Of a stretch of DNA of 64,000 bases, positions 16,269 to 24,397 are shown in pieces. This DNA is from MGOM01 sp035455265. Lineage in GTDB: Bacteria > Chloroflexota > Anaerolineae > Anaerolineales > E44-bin32. The notes beneath the pieces were generated by a model that searched no databases, was not told where the DNA came from, and saw only the letters and a program-made list of their open reading frames with translations. Position 1 is the first letter of the stretch, and each line of letters begins with the position of its first letter. Location of the stretch: NCBI GenBank assembly GCA_035455265.1, contig DATIFK010000012.1:27449-91448 (forward strand), in the 5' to 3' direction. The translations under genes were made by a program, and so were the position numbers.

Positions 16269-17783
16269 TCACGCGTAGCTGACGCTGCTTTCCACGGTCG
16301 GCAGGAACGTCGGCGATCTGCGAATCCGAGTCGCTTGCTCGAAGGCGTAGCCGAGTCGTATCAACAAGGGTTCCTTCCAGGCCCGGGCGATGAACGACAA
16401 CCCGATGGGAAGTCCGGCGACGAAGCCAGCCGGAACGGTCAGGTGCGGGTATCCCGCCACGGCCGGCGGCGACGTGCTCTCCATGTCCCAGCTGCGAGGA
16501 TCGCCATTGACGAGATCGACGGCCCAGGCCGGACCGCCGGAAATGCAGACCAGCGCGTCGAGGTGGTGCTTTCGGAGCACGGCGTCGAGGCCGTCGCGGC
16601 GGGTCAGACGGTGGTTGCGGGCCAGCGCCTGGCGGTAGGTCTTGCTCGAGAGCGGACCCTTGGCCTCGGCGTCGGTCATGCGTTCCTGGCCGAAGAACGG
16701 CATGACCTGTTGGCGATGATCCTCGTTGAAGCGGATGACGTCCTTGAGCGAGTGCACGCGCGCCTTGCGCCCGCGCCCGGCGAGGTAGCGATTGAGGTCG
16801 GCCTTGAACTCGAACAACAAGACGTCGATCTCGCTCGGGCCGAAGCGGTCGTAGTTCGGGACGTTGGCCGGGTCGACCAGAACCGCCCCCATGCGCTGGA
16901 GGACGTCCAGGCTGGCTTCGAGGATGCGAACCAGGCGCGAGTCCGAGCCGAGCATGTTGCGGGCGACGCCGATGCGCGCTCCCTGAAGGCCGCGCGGGTC
17001 GAGGAAGGCCGTGTAGTCGCGAGGAGCGCGCCTGGAGGAAGACCGCGTCGCGGGATCGCCTGCGTCGGCCCCGGTGAGGGCCCCGAGCAGGAGGGCCAGG
17101 TCTTCGACCGTGCGGGCCATCGGTCCGGGGGTGTCCTGGCTGTGGGCGATCGGAATGACGCCGCTCCGGCTGAGCAGGCCCAAGGTGGGCTTGAGCCCGA
17201 CGATGCCGTTGGTCTGCGACGGGCAGATGATCGAGCCGTCGGTTTCCGTGCCGACGGCCGCGGCGCACAGGTCGGCGGCGACCGCCACGGCGGAGCCGGA
17301 CGAGGAGCCGCAGGCCGAGCGGTCGAGAGCGTAGGGATTGCGTGTCAGACCGCCGCGCGTCGACCAGCCGCTGACGGAGCGCTTGCCGCGGAAGTTGGCC
17401 CACTCGCTGAGGTTGGCCTTCCCCAGAAGGAGCGCCCCGGCGGCGCGCAGGCGGCGGACGATGTGGGCGTCGCGCCTGGGTGTCGAGCCCTCCAGCGCCG
17501 GCGAACCGGCGGTGGTCTGCATGCGGTCGTGCGTGTCGATGTTGTCTTTGATCAGGATGGGGATGCCGTGCAGCCGCCCGCGCACCCGCCCCTGCAGGCG
17601 CTCGCGGTCGAGGGTTTCGGCGATGGCCATTGCATCAGGATTGACCTCCATGACGGCGTGCAAGGCCGGGCCGCCGCGATCGAGGGCCTCGATCCGCTCG
17701 AGGTAGCGCTGAGTCAGGCCAACCGCGGTGAGCTCGCCGGCGGCCATCTTGTCCTGCAGTTCGCGGATCCCGAGTTCGGCCAT
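16269..17783 (-). CDS. Amidase-signature family amidase
   Basis: A 504-residue hydrolase with the Ser-Ser-Lys triad of the amidase signature: Lys79 in 'PILIKDNIDT', cis-Ser160 in 'RSACGSSSGSA' and nucleophile Ser184 in 'GTETDGSIICPSQTNGIVGLKPT' (spacing 24, as in the family). It lacks a signal peptide. It is closer to bacterial amidases of the 'AtzF/6-aminohexanoate hydrolase' style than to GatA, because no gatB or gatC is adjacent. The natural amide is unknown. It is flanked on both sides by heptamer repeats, so it is probably a monocistronic unit. Confidence 0.9.
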   Translation of the reverse strand: MAELGIRELQDKMAAGELTAVGLTQRYLERIEALDRGGPALHAVMEVNPDAMAIAETLDRERLQGRVRGRLHGIPILIKDNIDTHDRMQTTAGSPALEGSTPRRDAHIVRRLRAAGALLLGKANLSEWANFRGKRSVSGWSTRGGLTRNPYALDRSACGSSSGSAVAVAADLCAAAVGTETDGSIICPSQTNGIVGLKPTLGLLSRSGVIPIAHSQDTPGPMARTVEDLALLLGALTGADAGDPATRSSSRRAPRDYTAFLDPRGLQGARIGVARNMLGSDSRLVRILEASLDVLQRMGAVLVDPANVPNYDRFGPSEIDVLLFEFKADLNRYLAGRGRKARVHSLKDVIRFNEDHRQQVMPFFGQERMTDAEAKGPLSSKTYRQALARNHRLTRRDGLDAVLRKHHLDALVCISGGPAWAVDLVNGDPRSWDMESTSPPAVAGYPHLTVPAGFVAGLPIGLSFIARAWKEPLLIRLGYAFEQATRIRRSPTFLPTVESSVSYA

Positions 17784-17879
17784 GACGTACCTCGAGGAGT
17801 CGTCAGTCGTCAGTCTTCAGTTCTCAGTAAGACCAATTCGATACCCGACAACTGACAACTGATGACTGACAACTGATGG
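17784..17879. repeat. Heptamer-type repeat tract (CAACTGA)
   Basis: Contains GTCGTCAGTCGTCAGTCTTC and, after an AT-rich centre, GACAACTGACAACTGATGAC. The two halves are complementary, so it can fold as a stem-loop between the TfoX-like and amidase genes. Confidence 0.8.
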
Positions 17880-18209
17880 CTACTTAGGAGGGAGGGTCCG
17901 GGCGAAGCCCACGCCAAGATCGACCCATTTCTTCAACGCGGCCGGACTGCGGGTACCGCCGGGCCCGACCAGCACCCAACCCTTCGACGGCCGCCCGGTC
18001 AGGGCGAACGGGCGCGCGTGGGGAGCTTTGACGGCGGCTTCGTGGCCGTCTGGCCCGACACGCACCAGGAGGTCTTCCCCCAACACGCCCACGGCCATGT
18101 TGCCGCCAATCAGGAAACCGACGCCGCCAAACTGCTCCCTCTCGGTCAGGCTGGATTGACGGGCCAGAGCCTTCCGGACGCGCCCGGCCAGCTTTGCATC
18201 AAAAGGCAT
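17880..18209 (-). CDS. TfoX N-terminal domain protein
   Basis: A 109-residue protein with the TfoX_N pattern: 'REQFGGVGFLIGGNMAVGVLGEDLLVRVG' (read in two halves) and a C-terminal 'VGPGGTRSPAALKKWVDLGVGFARTLPPK' tail in the same layout as family members. Stand-alone TfoX_N proteins lack the DNA-transformation regulator's C-terminal domain and have no defined role. It follows the coiled-coil gene at 18226 by 16 bases on the same strand, so the two probably form an operon. Confidence 0.85.
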   Translation of the reverse strand: MPFDAKLAGRVRKALARQSSLTEREQFGGVGFLIGGNMAVGVLGEDLLVRVGPDGHEAAVKAPHARPFALTGRPSKGWVLVGPGGTRSPAALKKWVDLGVGFARTLPPK

Positions 18210-18225
18210 GGCCTCGCCTCCGCGG

Positions 18226-18621
18226 CTAGCCGTCGGCGTCTTTGCCGCCGACGCGCCGGATGGTCACCGAAGGTTCACCTTCCTTGCGGAACTGCAGAAC
18301 GTCCGGGTGGGAATCGGCGTAGGACGCCAGGCCCTTGCTGTCCCACGATTGCCGTCCTTTGTTCCACACCGCTTGGAAGACGGCGCCGCGCACACTTTCC
18401 CCCTGGCTGAGAACTTCGGCCTTGATCTCCTTCTCAAGCGCTTCGATCGATGCCTGGGCCGCCTCGCCCTTCTGACTGAACTCCGCCTCGATCTCGTCCA
18501 GCCGGGCTTTGACCTCGGGAGGCAGAACCTGGTCGATCAGCTTCTGCTTGTCTTTCTGCAACGCCTCCATTTGACGATGGAGCTCGGCAAGTTGGTCCAA
18601 CTTCTGGCCGACGGCGAGCAT
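18226..18621 (-). CDS. Small coiled-coil protein of unknown function
   Basis: A 131-residue protein with a strong Shine-Dalgarno (AAAGGAGG) 9 bases before its ATG. Residues 5-75 are charged heptad helix ('LAELHRQMEALQKDKQKLID', 'IEALEKEIKAEVL'). The C-terminal part reads 'GESVRGAVFQAVWNKGRQSWDSKGL' in two pieces, followed by 'VTIRRVGG'. The tail pattern (G.sV.G..f.AV...GR.sWD..GL) recurs in phage-type and chromosomal hypothetical proteins. I cannot assign a function. Confidence 0.6.
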   Translation of the reverse strand: MLAVGQKLDQLAELHRQMEALQKDKQKLIDQVLPPEVKARLDEIEAEFSQKGEAAQASIEALEKEIKAEVLSQGESVRGAVFQAVWNKGRQSWDSKGLASYADSHPDVLQFRKEGEPSVTIRRVGGKDADG

Positions 18622-18711
18622 ACCGGTACCCTCCTTTGGCGATCTCGAGCGCAGTCCTTACACTCTAGGCGAACTTGGAGGGCATGGCAAGGGTGGAAGT
18701 CGCCGCCAGAT

Positions 18712-18765
18712 GTAGGGGCGAAGGCACACCCGTCTCGAGCGCAGAGAGGGATGCTTCGCCCCTAC
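18712..18765. repeat. GTAGGGGCGAAG inverted repeat
   Basis: Perfect 12-bp arms (18712-18723 and 18754-18765) around a 30-base centre, in the 187-bp gap between the coiled-coil and DUF2892 genes. It looks like a dispersed short repeat; no second copy is seen in this window. Confidence 0.65.
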
Positions 18766-18808
18766 TGTCCACTTTGGACCGCTGCGGTGCCTGCGAGGGG
18801 ATCGCTCG

Positions 18809-19036
18809 TTATGCGCCTCCCCGAATCCGCGGTCCGCTCAGCGGGGCACCGAACAACGGGGCGAACAGGCACACATCCACCAGCCCGGCGATAAGGGGCA
18901 CGGCACCCACCACGCCGACGACCACGGACGCGGCGCCGTGGAGCCCGAGGACGGCCCAGGCGATCAACGCGATCCCCGCGGCGATTCGCACGATCCGTCC
19001 CGTTCCCGAAGCCATGAAAGCCACGAAACTGTTCAT
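18809..19036 (-). CDS. DUF2892-family inner membrane protein
   Basis: A 75-residue protein. The ATG at 19036 is chosen over the one at 19060 because AAGGAGAG lies 8 bases upstream. It has two membrane helices ('IVRIAAGIALIAWAVLGLHG' and 'ASVVVGVVGAVPLIAGLVDV') and the typical DUF2892 ending with a Cys after the second helix ('VDVCLFAPLFG'). Family members often sit beside Crp/Fnr regulators or rhodanese genes, as here: the Crp gene lies 76 bases upstream on the same strand. Confidence 0.82.
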   Translation of the reverse strand: MNSFVAFMASGTGRIVRIAAGIALIAWAVLGLHGAASVVVGVVGAVPLIAGLVDVCLFAPLFGAPLSGPRIRGGA

Positions 19037-19112
19037 CCGACTCTCTCCTTGGTGATCCACACCATCTTGATCGACAGTGTAGGGGAAAGCCGGTGCGATG
19101 TCCGTGACAAAG

Positions 19113-19787
19113 TCACGCTCGGGAGCGAGCCGCCAGCTTGTCTGGATCGACGACCTCGATCAGGCCGCGGGAGACGCGGATCAGGCCCTGAGCGGCGAAG
19201 TCCTCCAGAATCCGGCTGACGACCTCGCGTGCGCTGCCGAGCTCAGCGGCGACCTCCTGGTGCGTCAAGCGCAGCGGTCCGGCGAGACGGCTTCGCTCGA
19301 GCAGGAACGCCGCCAGGCGGGCGTCCATGCGCCGAAAGGCCACCTCCTCCACGACGGCCATCACGCTCACCAGCCGTTGCGACAGCAGGTCGAAAAGGAA
19401 CGAGCGCCACAGATCGTAGCGGCGAACCCATTCGCGAAAGGCGTCGGCCGGGACCATGACGGCCTCGGCGTCCTGCTCGACCGTGGCGATCGCCGGGAAG
19501 GTCTGATGGTTGAGGATGGCATTGGCCGTGAGGATGCATGACTGCCCCAGGCCGAAACGGTAGAGTGTGATCTCTCGCCCGGTTTCGCCGATCTGGTAGA
19601 CCCGGACGACCCCGGAGACCAGCAAGGCGATGGCGTGGACCCGGTCGCCCTCGACGAAGACGTCTTTCCCCGCCGGGATGCGGGCCAGATAGGCCGTCTG
19701 CTGGAAATCCTGCAGGAGGTGCGGGTCTGCCCCGCGCAGGAACGGCAGGGCGGGCAGGACCCGCGGTAGGTCGGCGGAGTCAATCAT
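19113..19787 (-). CDS. Crp/Fnr-family transcriptional regulator
   Basis: A 224-residue protein with an N-terminal cyclic-nucleotide-binding-type beta barrel (residues 15-125; 'AGKDVFVEGDRVHAIALLVSGVVRVY' in pieces), a dimer helix (130-160) and a C-terminal winged helix with 'LTHQEVAAELGSAREVVSRIL' (about 178-198). The 'GQSCILTANAIL' segment has a single Cys where the phosphate cassette would be, so cAMP binding is unlikely, and there are no Fnr-type N-terminal cysteines. It is probably cotranscribed with the DUF2892 gene. The effector is unknown, perhaps redox. Confidence 0.88.
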   Translation of the reverse strand: MIDSADLPRVLPALPFLRGADPHLLQDFQQTAYLARIPAGKDVFVEGDRVHAIALLVSGVVRVYQIGETGREITLYRFGLGQSCILTANAILNHQTFPAIATVEQDAEAVMVPADAFREWVRRYDLWRSFLFDLLSQRLVSVMAVVEEVAFRRMDARLAAFLLERSRLAGPLRLTHQEVAAELGSAREVVSRILEDFAAQGLIRVSRGLIEVVDPDKLAARSRA

Positions 19788-19855
19788 GTGTCTGCCGCGC
19801 CCAAGATGGTCGGGTCGATGGGCCTTTCCTCGACGCGCTGGCCACCGCGTTCACC

Positions 19856-20539
19856 TCACCGTGTGGACCGAGCCAGGCGTGGAAGCCAGGCCTGCGTCGC
19901 CTCCCCGATCTCGCGCAGGACGTCGTCGTCGGTGCGCCCGGAGGACTTGAGCACATGGAGACCGTGGTCGGCCGCCTCGAGCCAGTGCATCGTCCAATCG
20001 GCGGTCACCGTTTGCAGCGTTTGTTCCATCAGATCGCGACGGCAAAGGCTGTCGCGTGTGCCGTTGAAACACAACACGGGGAGGCGAAGCTTCGGAAGGT
20101 GAGCGTCCCGTAGGCGCTCGGGCCGGCCGGCTGGGTGGAGCGGGTAAGCGAGGAGAAGCAGTCCGTCGCAGGCGAAGCCGGTGGCCGCCAGCATCGACGC
20201 GGCGCGCCCGCCCATCGATCGCCCACCGAGAATCAGGCAGGAGGGATGCAGCTCCTGGCGCACGAAAGCAACGACCGAAGCCAAGCAGGCCTGGAGCTGC
20301 GGCATGGGATCGGGCCGGCGCGAGCCTCGCTCGCGGTAGAGGAAGTTGAACCGGACGATCGACACTCCGCAGCGCTGAAAGACCGGGACCAGGCTGACCA
20401 TGCCGCGGTCGTCCATATGGCCGCCGGCGCCGTGTGCGCAAATGAAGACGAGGCCCTTCGATCCCGAATCAGGCGCCGGGTCGAAGATCGCCGAAACTGA
20501 GTCTCCGCTCTCGAGAGGGACTCGCAATTCCTGAGTCAT
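19856..20539 (-). CDS. Alpha/beta hydrolase of the KANL3/Tex30-like type
   Basis: A 227-residue protein (239 if the ATG at 20575 is used; neither start has a clear Shine-Dalgarno, and the domain begins right after 20539). Features are 'VFICAHGAGGHMDD' (oxyanion region), 'LILGGRSMGGRAAS' (nucleophile Ser in GRSMG) and 'FNGTRDSLC' (Asp). A late His lies in 'LEAADHGLHV'. This pattern fits the small hydrolase subfamily annotated KANL3/Tex30. Substrate unknown. It is cytosolic. Confidence 0.8.
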   Translation of the reverse strand: MTQELRVPLESGDSVSAIFDPAPDSGSKGLVFICAHGAGGHMDDRGMVSLVPVFQRCGVSIVRFNFLYRERGSRRPDPMPQLQACLASVVAFVRQELHPSCLILGGRSMGGRAASMLAATGFACDGLLLLAYPLHPAGRPERLRDAHLPKLRLPVLCFNGTRDSLCRRDLMEQTLQTVTADWTMHWLEAADHGLHVLKSSGRTDDDVLREIGEATQAWLPRLARSTR

Positions 20540-20594
20540 CAGGTATCCGTCAACAGTCCTCCGTCGCCGGGTCATCCGGTCGGCGGCCCGAAAC

Positions 20595-20641
20595 CTTCGA
20601 CATCCGACTGAGGACTGACAACTGACAACTGGCGACTGTTC
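20595..20641. repeat. Heptamer-type repeat tract (GACTGACAACT)
   Basis: CGACTGAGGACTGACAACTG followed by another ACAACTGGCGACTG, just after the dnaN stop. It is a shorter version of the tracts at 16165 and 17784. Confidence 0.7.
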
Positions 20642-21775
20642 TCAGCGCCCCAGGTGCATGGGCATCACGACGTGTAGGAAGTCCTCGCGCCCCACCGGAC
20701 GCAGTACGCCCGGGGACGAAGCCGTGTTCGTCTCGAGGGCGACGTTGGGGGTGTCGATGATACCCAGGACGTCGACGAGGAAGCGGACGTTGAAGGCGAT
20801 CTCAATGGGGCCGCCCTCGACGGTGGCGTCGACGATGGTTTCGTTCGACCCCGTCTCGGCCGAGGTGGCGGAGACGAGGACGCGGCCGGGCTCGAGGTCG
20901 CTGCCGGGGGTGATGCGCAGCCGGGCCGAGTGGGCCGCCTCGCGAGCGAAGATGTCGGCCGCCTTGCACGCTTTGAGAAAGGAGGACGTTGGCAGGACGG
21001 TGCGTGTGGCCGAGGTCGCCGGGATGATGCCCTGGTAGTCGGGGAAATTGCCCTCGATGAGCTGCGACACCAGCTCGACGTTCTTCGACCGGAACAGAAC
21101 CTGGCCGCGTGCCGGCGGCAGGATCATGGTGACGGTCTCATCACCGTCGCTGAGGATGCGCCCGAGTTCGGCCAAGGCGCGGGCGGGCACGATGGCGCGC
21201 AGTTTGCCCGCCCCCGGGGAAGACAGATGGGCTTTGCGCACCGACAGCCGGAAGCCGTCGGCCGCCGCCAGGGTCAGTTGGCCGTTGTCGATCTCCAGCA
21301 GGACCCCGGTCAGCACCGGTCGGGCGTCGTCGGTGGAGGCGGCGAAGGCCACCTGGTTGATCATCTCCTTCAGATCTTCGACGTTGAGGGTGACCCCCTC
21401 CTCCTCGGTGGCCTGGGGGAGAGGCGGGAACTCCTGGGCGTCGATGCCTTTCAGGTCGTTGTTGAAGGAGCCGCAGCGCACCTTGAGCGTCTGCGTGCGC
21501 ACGACCAGCTCCATTTCCACCCGGTCGTTGGGCAGAGTGTTCACCAGGTCGACCAGAGTGCGGGCGGGCGCGGTCGTGGAGCCTTCCTCATCGATCTTGG
21601 CCCCGATCCAGCAGCTGATCCCGAGTTCCAGGTTGGTGGCCGTCAGCCGCAGGCGACCGTTGTCGGTGGCCAGCAAGACGTTGGCTAGAACCGGCAAGGT
21701 GCTGCGGGTGGCGACGGCGCGGGCAACGGTGCTCAGGCCGCGGGCGAGGTTCTCTTGCAGGCATGAGACTTTCAT
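20642..21775 (-). CDS. dnaN: DNA polymerase III beta sliding clamp
   Basis: A 377-residue clamp with three repeats of the beta-clamp fold. The start at 21775 gives the usual 'MKVSCLQENLARGLSTVARAVA' N-terminus (read in parts); the ORF extends 51 bases further upstream but without family similarity. Landmarks include 'TLPVLANVLLATDNGRLRLTATNLELGI' in pieces, 'ARPVLTGVLLEIDNGQLTLAAADGFRLSVR' in pieces, and the C-terminal 'VVMPMHLGR'. It encircles DNA and tethers polymerase III. dnaA and recF are not adjacent in this window. With the parS sites it suggests an origin-proximal location. Confidence 0.97.
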   Translation of the reverse strand: MKVSCLQENLARGLSTVARAVATRSTLPVLANVLLATDNGRLRLTATNLELGISCWIGAKIDEEGSTTAPARTLVDLVNTLPNDRVEMELVVRTQTLKVRCGSFNNDLKGIDAQEFPPLPQATEEEGVTLNVEDLKEMINQVAFAASTDDARPVLTGVLLEIDNGQLTLAAADGFRLSVRKAHLSSPGAGKLRAIVPARALAELGRILSDGDETVTMILPPARGQVLFRSKNVELVSQLIEGNFPDYQGIIPATSATRTVLPTSSFLKACKAADIFAREAAHSARLRITPGSDLEPGRVLVSATSAETGSNETIVDATVEGGPIEIAFNVRFLVDVLGIIDTPNVALETNTASSPGVLRPVGREDFLHVVMPMHLGR

Positions 21776-21998
21776 GCGGAGTCCACCCCAGGGGTCGGCG
21801 TCGCGAGGAAGTATACAACGGAGCACCGCGACCGCGCGGCGACATCTGGCGGGTCGGCCCCGGAGGGTTTCCGAGGTTATTCAGTTCCCAGTCTCCCGTG
21901 GGCCCCTGGGTGACCCTGACTGGAAACTGGCGACTGGCAACCAGGCCTGCGGCCTGAGCTGGTGGACAGCCTCCACCATCGGGTATAGATTAAGCCCC
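21776..21998. repeat. dnaN/kinase divergent gap with heptamer repeats
   Basis: A 223-bp divergent intergenic region. It contains CAGTTCCCAGTCTCCC (about 21881) and TGACTGGAAACTGGCGACTG (about 21919), a repeat pair that can form a stem. A -10-like TATAGA lies at about 21984, 15 bases before the kinase ATG. No DnaA box (TTATCCACA-like) is recognisable here, so I do not call it an origin. Confidence 0.65.
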
Positions 21999-23258
21999 AT
22001 GCCCGAGCGGGACCTGGCCACCGAGGTCGACGACCTGCGCCGGTTGGTGGTGCGGCTGGCGCGGCTGGTGGAGGTCAGCGTGACGCTGAACTCCACCCTC
22101 GAGCCGCAGCGACTGCTCGAGTTCCTGATCCGTTCGGCCGCTGACCTGCTCGAGAGCGAGGCCGCCTCGATCCTGCTTGTCGACGAGAAGTCGCAACAGT
22201 TGTACTTCGCCGCTGCCACCGGGGCGGATCCGGCCGAGCTGCGCAAGATCCCCGTCCCGCTCGAGGGTTCGATCGCCGGAACCGTCTTTCGCGAGGACCG
22301 CCCGCTGATCATCAACGAGGTCGCCGGCGACCCCCGGCACTACCGCCAGGTGGGTGAGCGCATCCACTTCGAAACGCGCACGCTGATCGGCGTGCCGATG
22401 CGGATGCGCGAGCGGCGCATCGGCGTCATCGAAGCGGTCAACAAACGCCAGGGGGCCTTCGACGAGAACGACCTGCAGACCCTGTCGATCATCGCCTCGC
22501 AGGCGGCGGTCGCCATCCACAACGCCAATCTGATCGACGCCCTGCAGCGGGCCTACGACGAGCTGGGCAAGCTCGACAAGATGAAGAGCGACTTCATCGC
22601 CATCGCCTCGCACGAGCTGCGCACGCCGCTGGGCGTCATCCTGGGCTACGCCGCCCTGCTCAAGGAGGACGCCGACCAGGCCACCTCCGAACATGCCGCC
22701 GCCGTGTTGAACTCGGCCCTGCGGATGCGGGCGCTCATCGAAGCGATGACGAACATGAACATGCTGCGCGTCGGCTCGGCCGAGATGGCCATGACGGTGC
22801 AGCCGCTGAGCCCCATTGTGGACGCCGCCGGCGACGAACTGGGGATGCTGATCCGGGCCAAGGGGCAAACGTTGCAGCGTCATACCCCGCCGGAGCCGCT
22901 GCGGGCGATGACGGACGGCCCGAAGCTGACGATGGCTCTGACCAACTTGCTGAACAATGCCATGCGGTTCACGCCGGCCGGAGGCTCGATCGACCTGGGG
23001 TTGGAGCGTCATGGTTCGGAGGCCTGGCTGCGCGTGCGCGACAGCGGTGTCGGCATCCCCGCCGACCAGTTGGAGCGAGTCTTCGACCAGTTCTACCAGG
23101 TGGAGAACCACATGACGCGGCGGCACGAGGGGATCGGGCTGGGCCTGGCCATCGTGCGGGCCATCGCCCAGGCCCATGGCGGCCGCGTCTGGGCGGAGAG
23201 TCAGGGCGTCGGCCAGGGCTCGACGTTCACGATTGCGCTGCCGCTGGTGTCGTCCTAG
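21999..23258 (+). CDS. Cytosolic GAF-domain sensor histidine kinase
   Basis: A 419-residue kinase without membrane segments. Residues 10-30 are a coiled coil, residues 35-180 a GAF domain ('LLESEAASILLVDEKSQQLYF', 'PLEGSIAGTVFREDRPLIINE' in parts). Residues 195-260 are HisKA with phospho-acceptor His205 in 'SHELRTPLGVILGY', and residues 305-415 are the ATPase (N box 'NLLNNAMRF', 'DSGVGIP', 'GIGLGLAIVRAI'). It senses an intracellular or GAF-bound signal. No response regulator is encoded next to it, so it is an orphan kinase. Confidence 0.92.
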   Translation: MPERDLATEVDDLRRLVVRLARLVEVSVTLNSTLEPQRLLEFLIRSAADLLESEAASILLVDEKSQQLYFAAATGADPAELRKIPVPLEGSIAGTVFREDRPLIINEVAGDPRHYRQVGERIHFETRTLIGVPMRMRERRIGVIEAVNKRQGAFDENDLQTLSIIASQAAVAIHNANLIDALQRAYDELGKLDKMKSDFIAIASHELRTPLGVILGYAALLKEDADQATSEHAAAVLNSALRMRALIEAMTNMNMLRVGSAEMAMTVQPLSPIVDAAGDELGMLIRAKGQTLQRHTPPEPLRAMTDGPKLTMALTNLLNNAMRFTPAGGSIDLGLERHGSEAWLRVRDSGVGIPADQLERVFDQFYQVENHMTRRHEGIGLGLAIVRAIAQAHGGRVWAESQGVGQGSTFTIALPLVSS

Positions 23259-23337
23259 CCCTCACCCCGACCCTCCCTTCCGCTTCGCTTCAGGGACCAA
23301 GGTCTCCCGCTCAGCGGGAGAGGGCATGGGGTGAGGG
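23259..23337. repeat. CTCACCCC/GGGGTGAGG hairpin repeat, copy 2
   Basis: CCCTCACCCCGACCCTCCC at the left, an inner TCTCCCGCTCAGCGGGAGA stem, and CATGGGGTGAGGGTC at the right, between the convergent kinase and EF-like genes. It is bidirectionally placed where a transcription terminator would act. Confidence 0.75.
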
Positions 23338-23592
23338 TCATCCCGTCTCGAACACCTCGTCGCCGCGTCGGACCTTCTGGGCGACCTTCACCGCCACTTC
23401 GGTGCCGCCGGAGGCCTGAGCGACCGCCTTGTGTTCGACCTGGAGCGAGTCCAGCACTTGCTCGAAGTCGGTGTGGGCGCCGTGGAAGTGCACCAGCTGG
23501 CCTTGCTTGATGCCTCGGGCCAGCCGCAGCACGGCGACCTGGATGTGATCGTAGTAGTGGATGATTTCTCCTACTCGGTCTCCCTCCGCCAT
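23338..23592 (-). CDS. Translation-factor-like beta-barrel protein
   Basis: An 84-residue protein starting at the ATG at 23592. It matches small 'EF-Tu domain 2-like' proteins: 'VGEIIHYYDHIQVAVLRLARGIKQGQLVHFHG' in pieces, 'DFEQVLDSLQVEH' and a C-terminal 'AVKVAQKVRRGDEVF'. Such stand-alone barrels are common in bacteria and archaea, often annotated as translation elongation factor-like or U32-peptidase-associated; their role is not known. No U32 peptidase is adjacent here. Confidence 0.8.
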   Translation of the reverse strand: MAEGDRVGEIIHYYDHIQVAVLRLARGIKQGQLVHFHGAHTDFEQVLDSLQVEHKAVAQASGGTEVAVKVAQKVRRGDEVFETG

Positions 23593-23659
23593 GGCCGCCT
23601 CCTTGTCTGCTGGCCCGGGCCCAAGCCGCCGGGCGCGCCTCAAACCTGCCCCCATTCTC

Positions 23660-23766
23660 GCGCCGCTTGTACCGGTTCCCAGTTCCCAGTCACCAGTTTC
23701 CAGTCTCACTGTTCCGGGCCGTGCGGGAAACTGGAAACCGGAAACTGGGAACTGGAGACTGGCGTG
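23660..23766. repeat. Heptamer-type repeat tract with long inverted repeat
   Basis: GTTCCCAGTTCCCAGTCACC and CCAGTTTCCAGTC on the left; GGAAACTGGAAACCGGAAAC and GGGAACTGGAGACTGG on the right, around a GTTCCGGGCCGTGCGGGAA centre. It is the clearest long stem of this repeat family in the window. Confidence 0.85.
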
Positions 23767-23770
23767 CCGG

Positions 23771-24397
23771 CTATCCCTCTTCCCCCAGATACCTCCCGGC
23801 GGCGGACCCGGGACGGTGCGGGTGTTCCTGGCGCTCCTGGCGCCAGGCATCGATGCGGGCTGTGAGCTGGTTGCTGAAGGCCATCCAGTCGTCGACCACG
23901 ATGAGCAACCCCGTCAGGTCGGGTGCGAAGAAGGGCCGGCTGAAGAACAGGCGCAGCAGGCCGAGCGGCAGAGGCATCTCCTTCAGGTCGACGCCGACGG
24001 CGGTGCGGCCGTAGAACGGCGCCACGAGATCCCGGTCGCCGGAACGCAGCGACGAGGCAGGGAACGTCCGCGCCAGATCGACCGGCCGCGTGGCCTGGAT
24101 CCGGCGGTACGAGATCTTGAGACGGTAGATGGGAGTCTGCAGGCGGAGGTGGTCCTGCCGGGCCTGGGCGTAGGCGAACGCCGGGGCGATCAGGGTGAAG
24201 AGGCCGTAGCCCAGGGCGACCACGCCGCCCGAAAAGGCCCACGCGTCGGCCGGCGGGCGTGGCCAATCGACAACGCCTCGGGCGACCAATACCCACAGCG
24301 ATAGGAGGAGAATGGCCAGCACCAGGGCCGTGCTTCGATGGCGGGTAACAGCCCTCCGGTAGAGCAGGAGAGGAAAGCGGTCACCGCTGTCCGTCAT
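23771..24397 (-). CDS. Membrane-anchored protein of unknown function
   Basis: A 208-residue protein with two N-terminal membrane helices ('STALVLAILLLSLWVLVARG' and 'AWAFSGGVVALGYGLFTLIA') and a cytosolic domain of about 130 residues. The layout of two helices then a domain with 'LRLQTPIYRLKISYRRIQ' is seen in PH-like (bPH) membrane proteins, but the match is not firm. Its start overlaps the 3' end of the endonuclease III gene by 17 bases, so it is expressed with it. Function unknown. Confidence 0.65.
   Translation of the reverse strand: MTDSGDRFPLLLYRRAVTRHRSTALVLAILLLSLWVLVARGVVDWPRPPADAWAFSGGVVALGYGLFTLIAPAFAYAQARQDHLRLQTPIYRLKISYRRIQATRPVDLARTFPASSLRSGDRDLVAPFYGRTAVGVDLKEMPLPLGLLRLFFSRPFFAPDLTGLLIVVDDWMAFSNQLTARIDAWRQERQEHPHRPGSAAGRYLGEEG

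Noticed and set aside
21776..21998. Replication origin beside dnaN
   Set aside because: No DnaA-box cluster or AT-rich unwinding element was found; the gap is filled by dispersed repeats.
9609..23766. CRISPR array
   Set aside because: The repeats are about 7 bases, scattered between genes, without constant 25-40-base repeats, spacers or cas genes.
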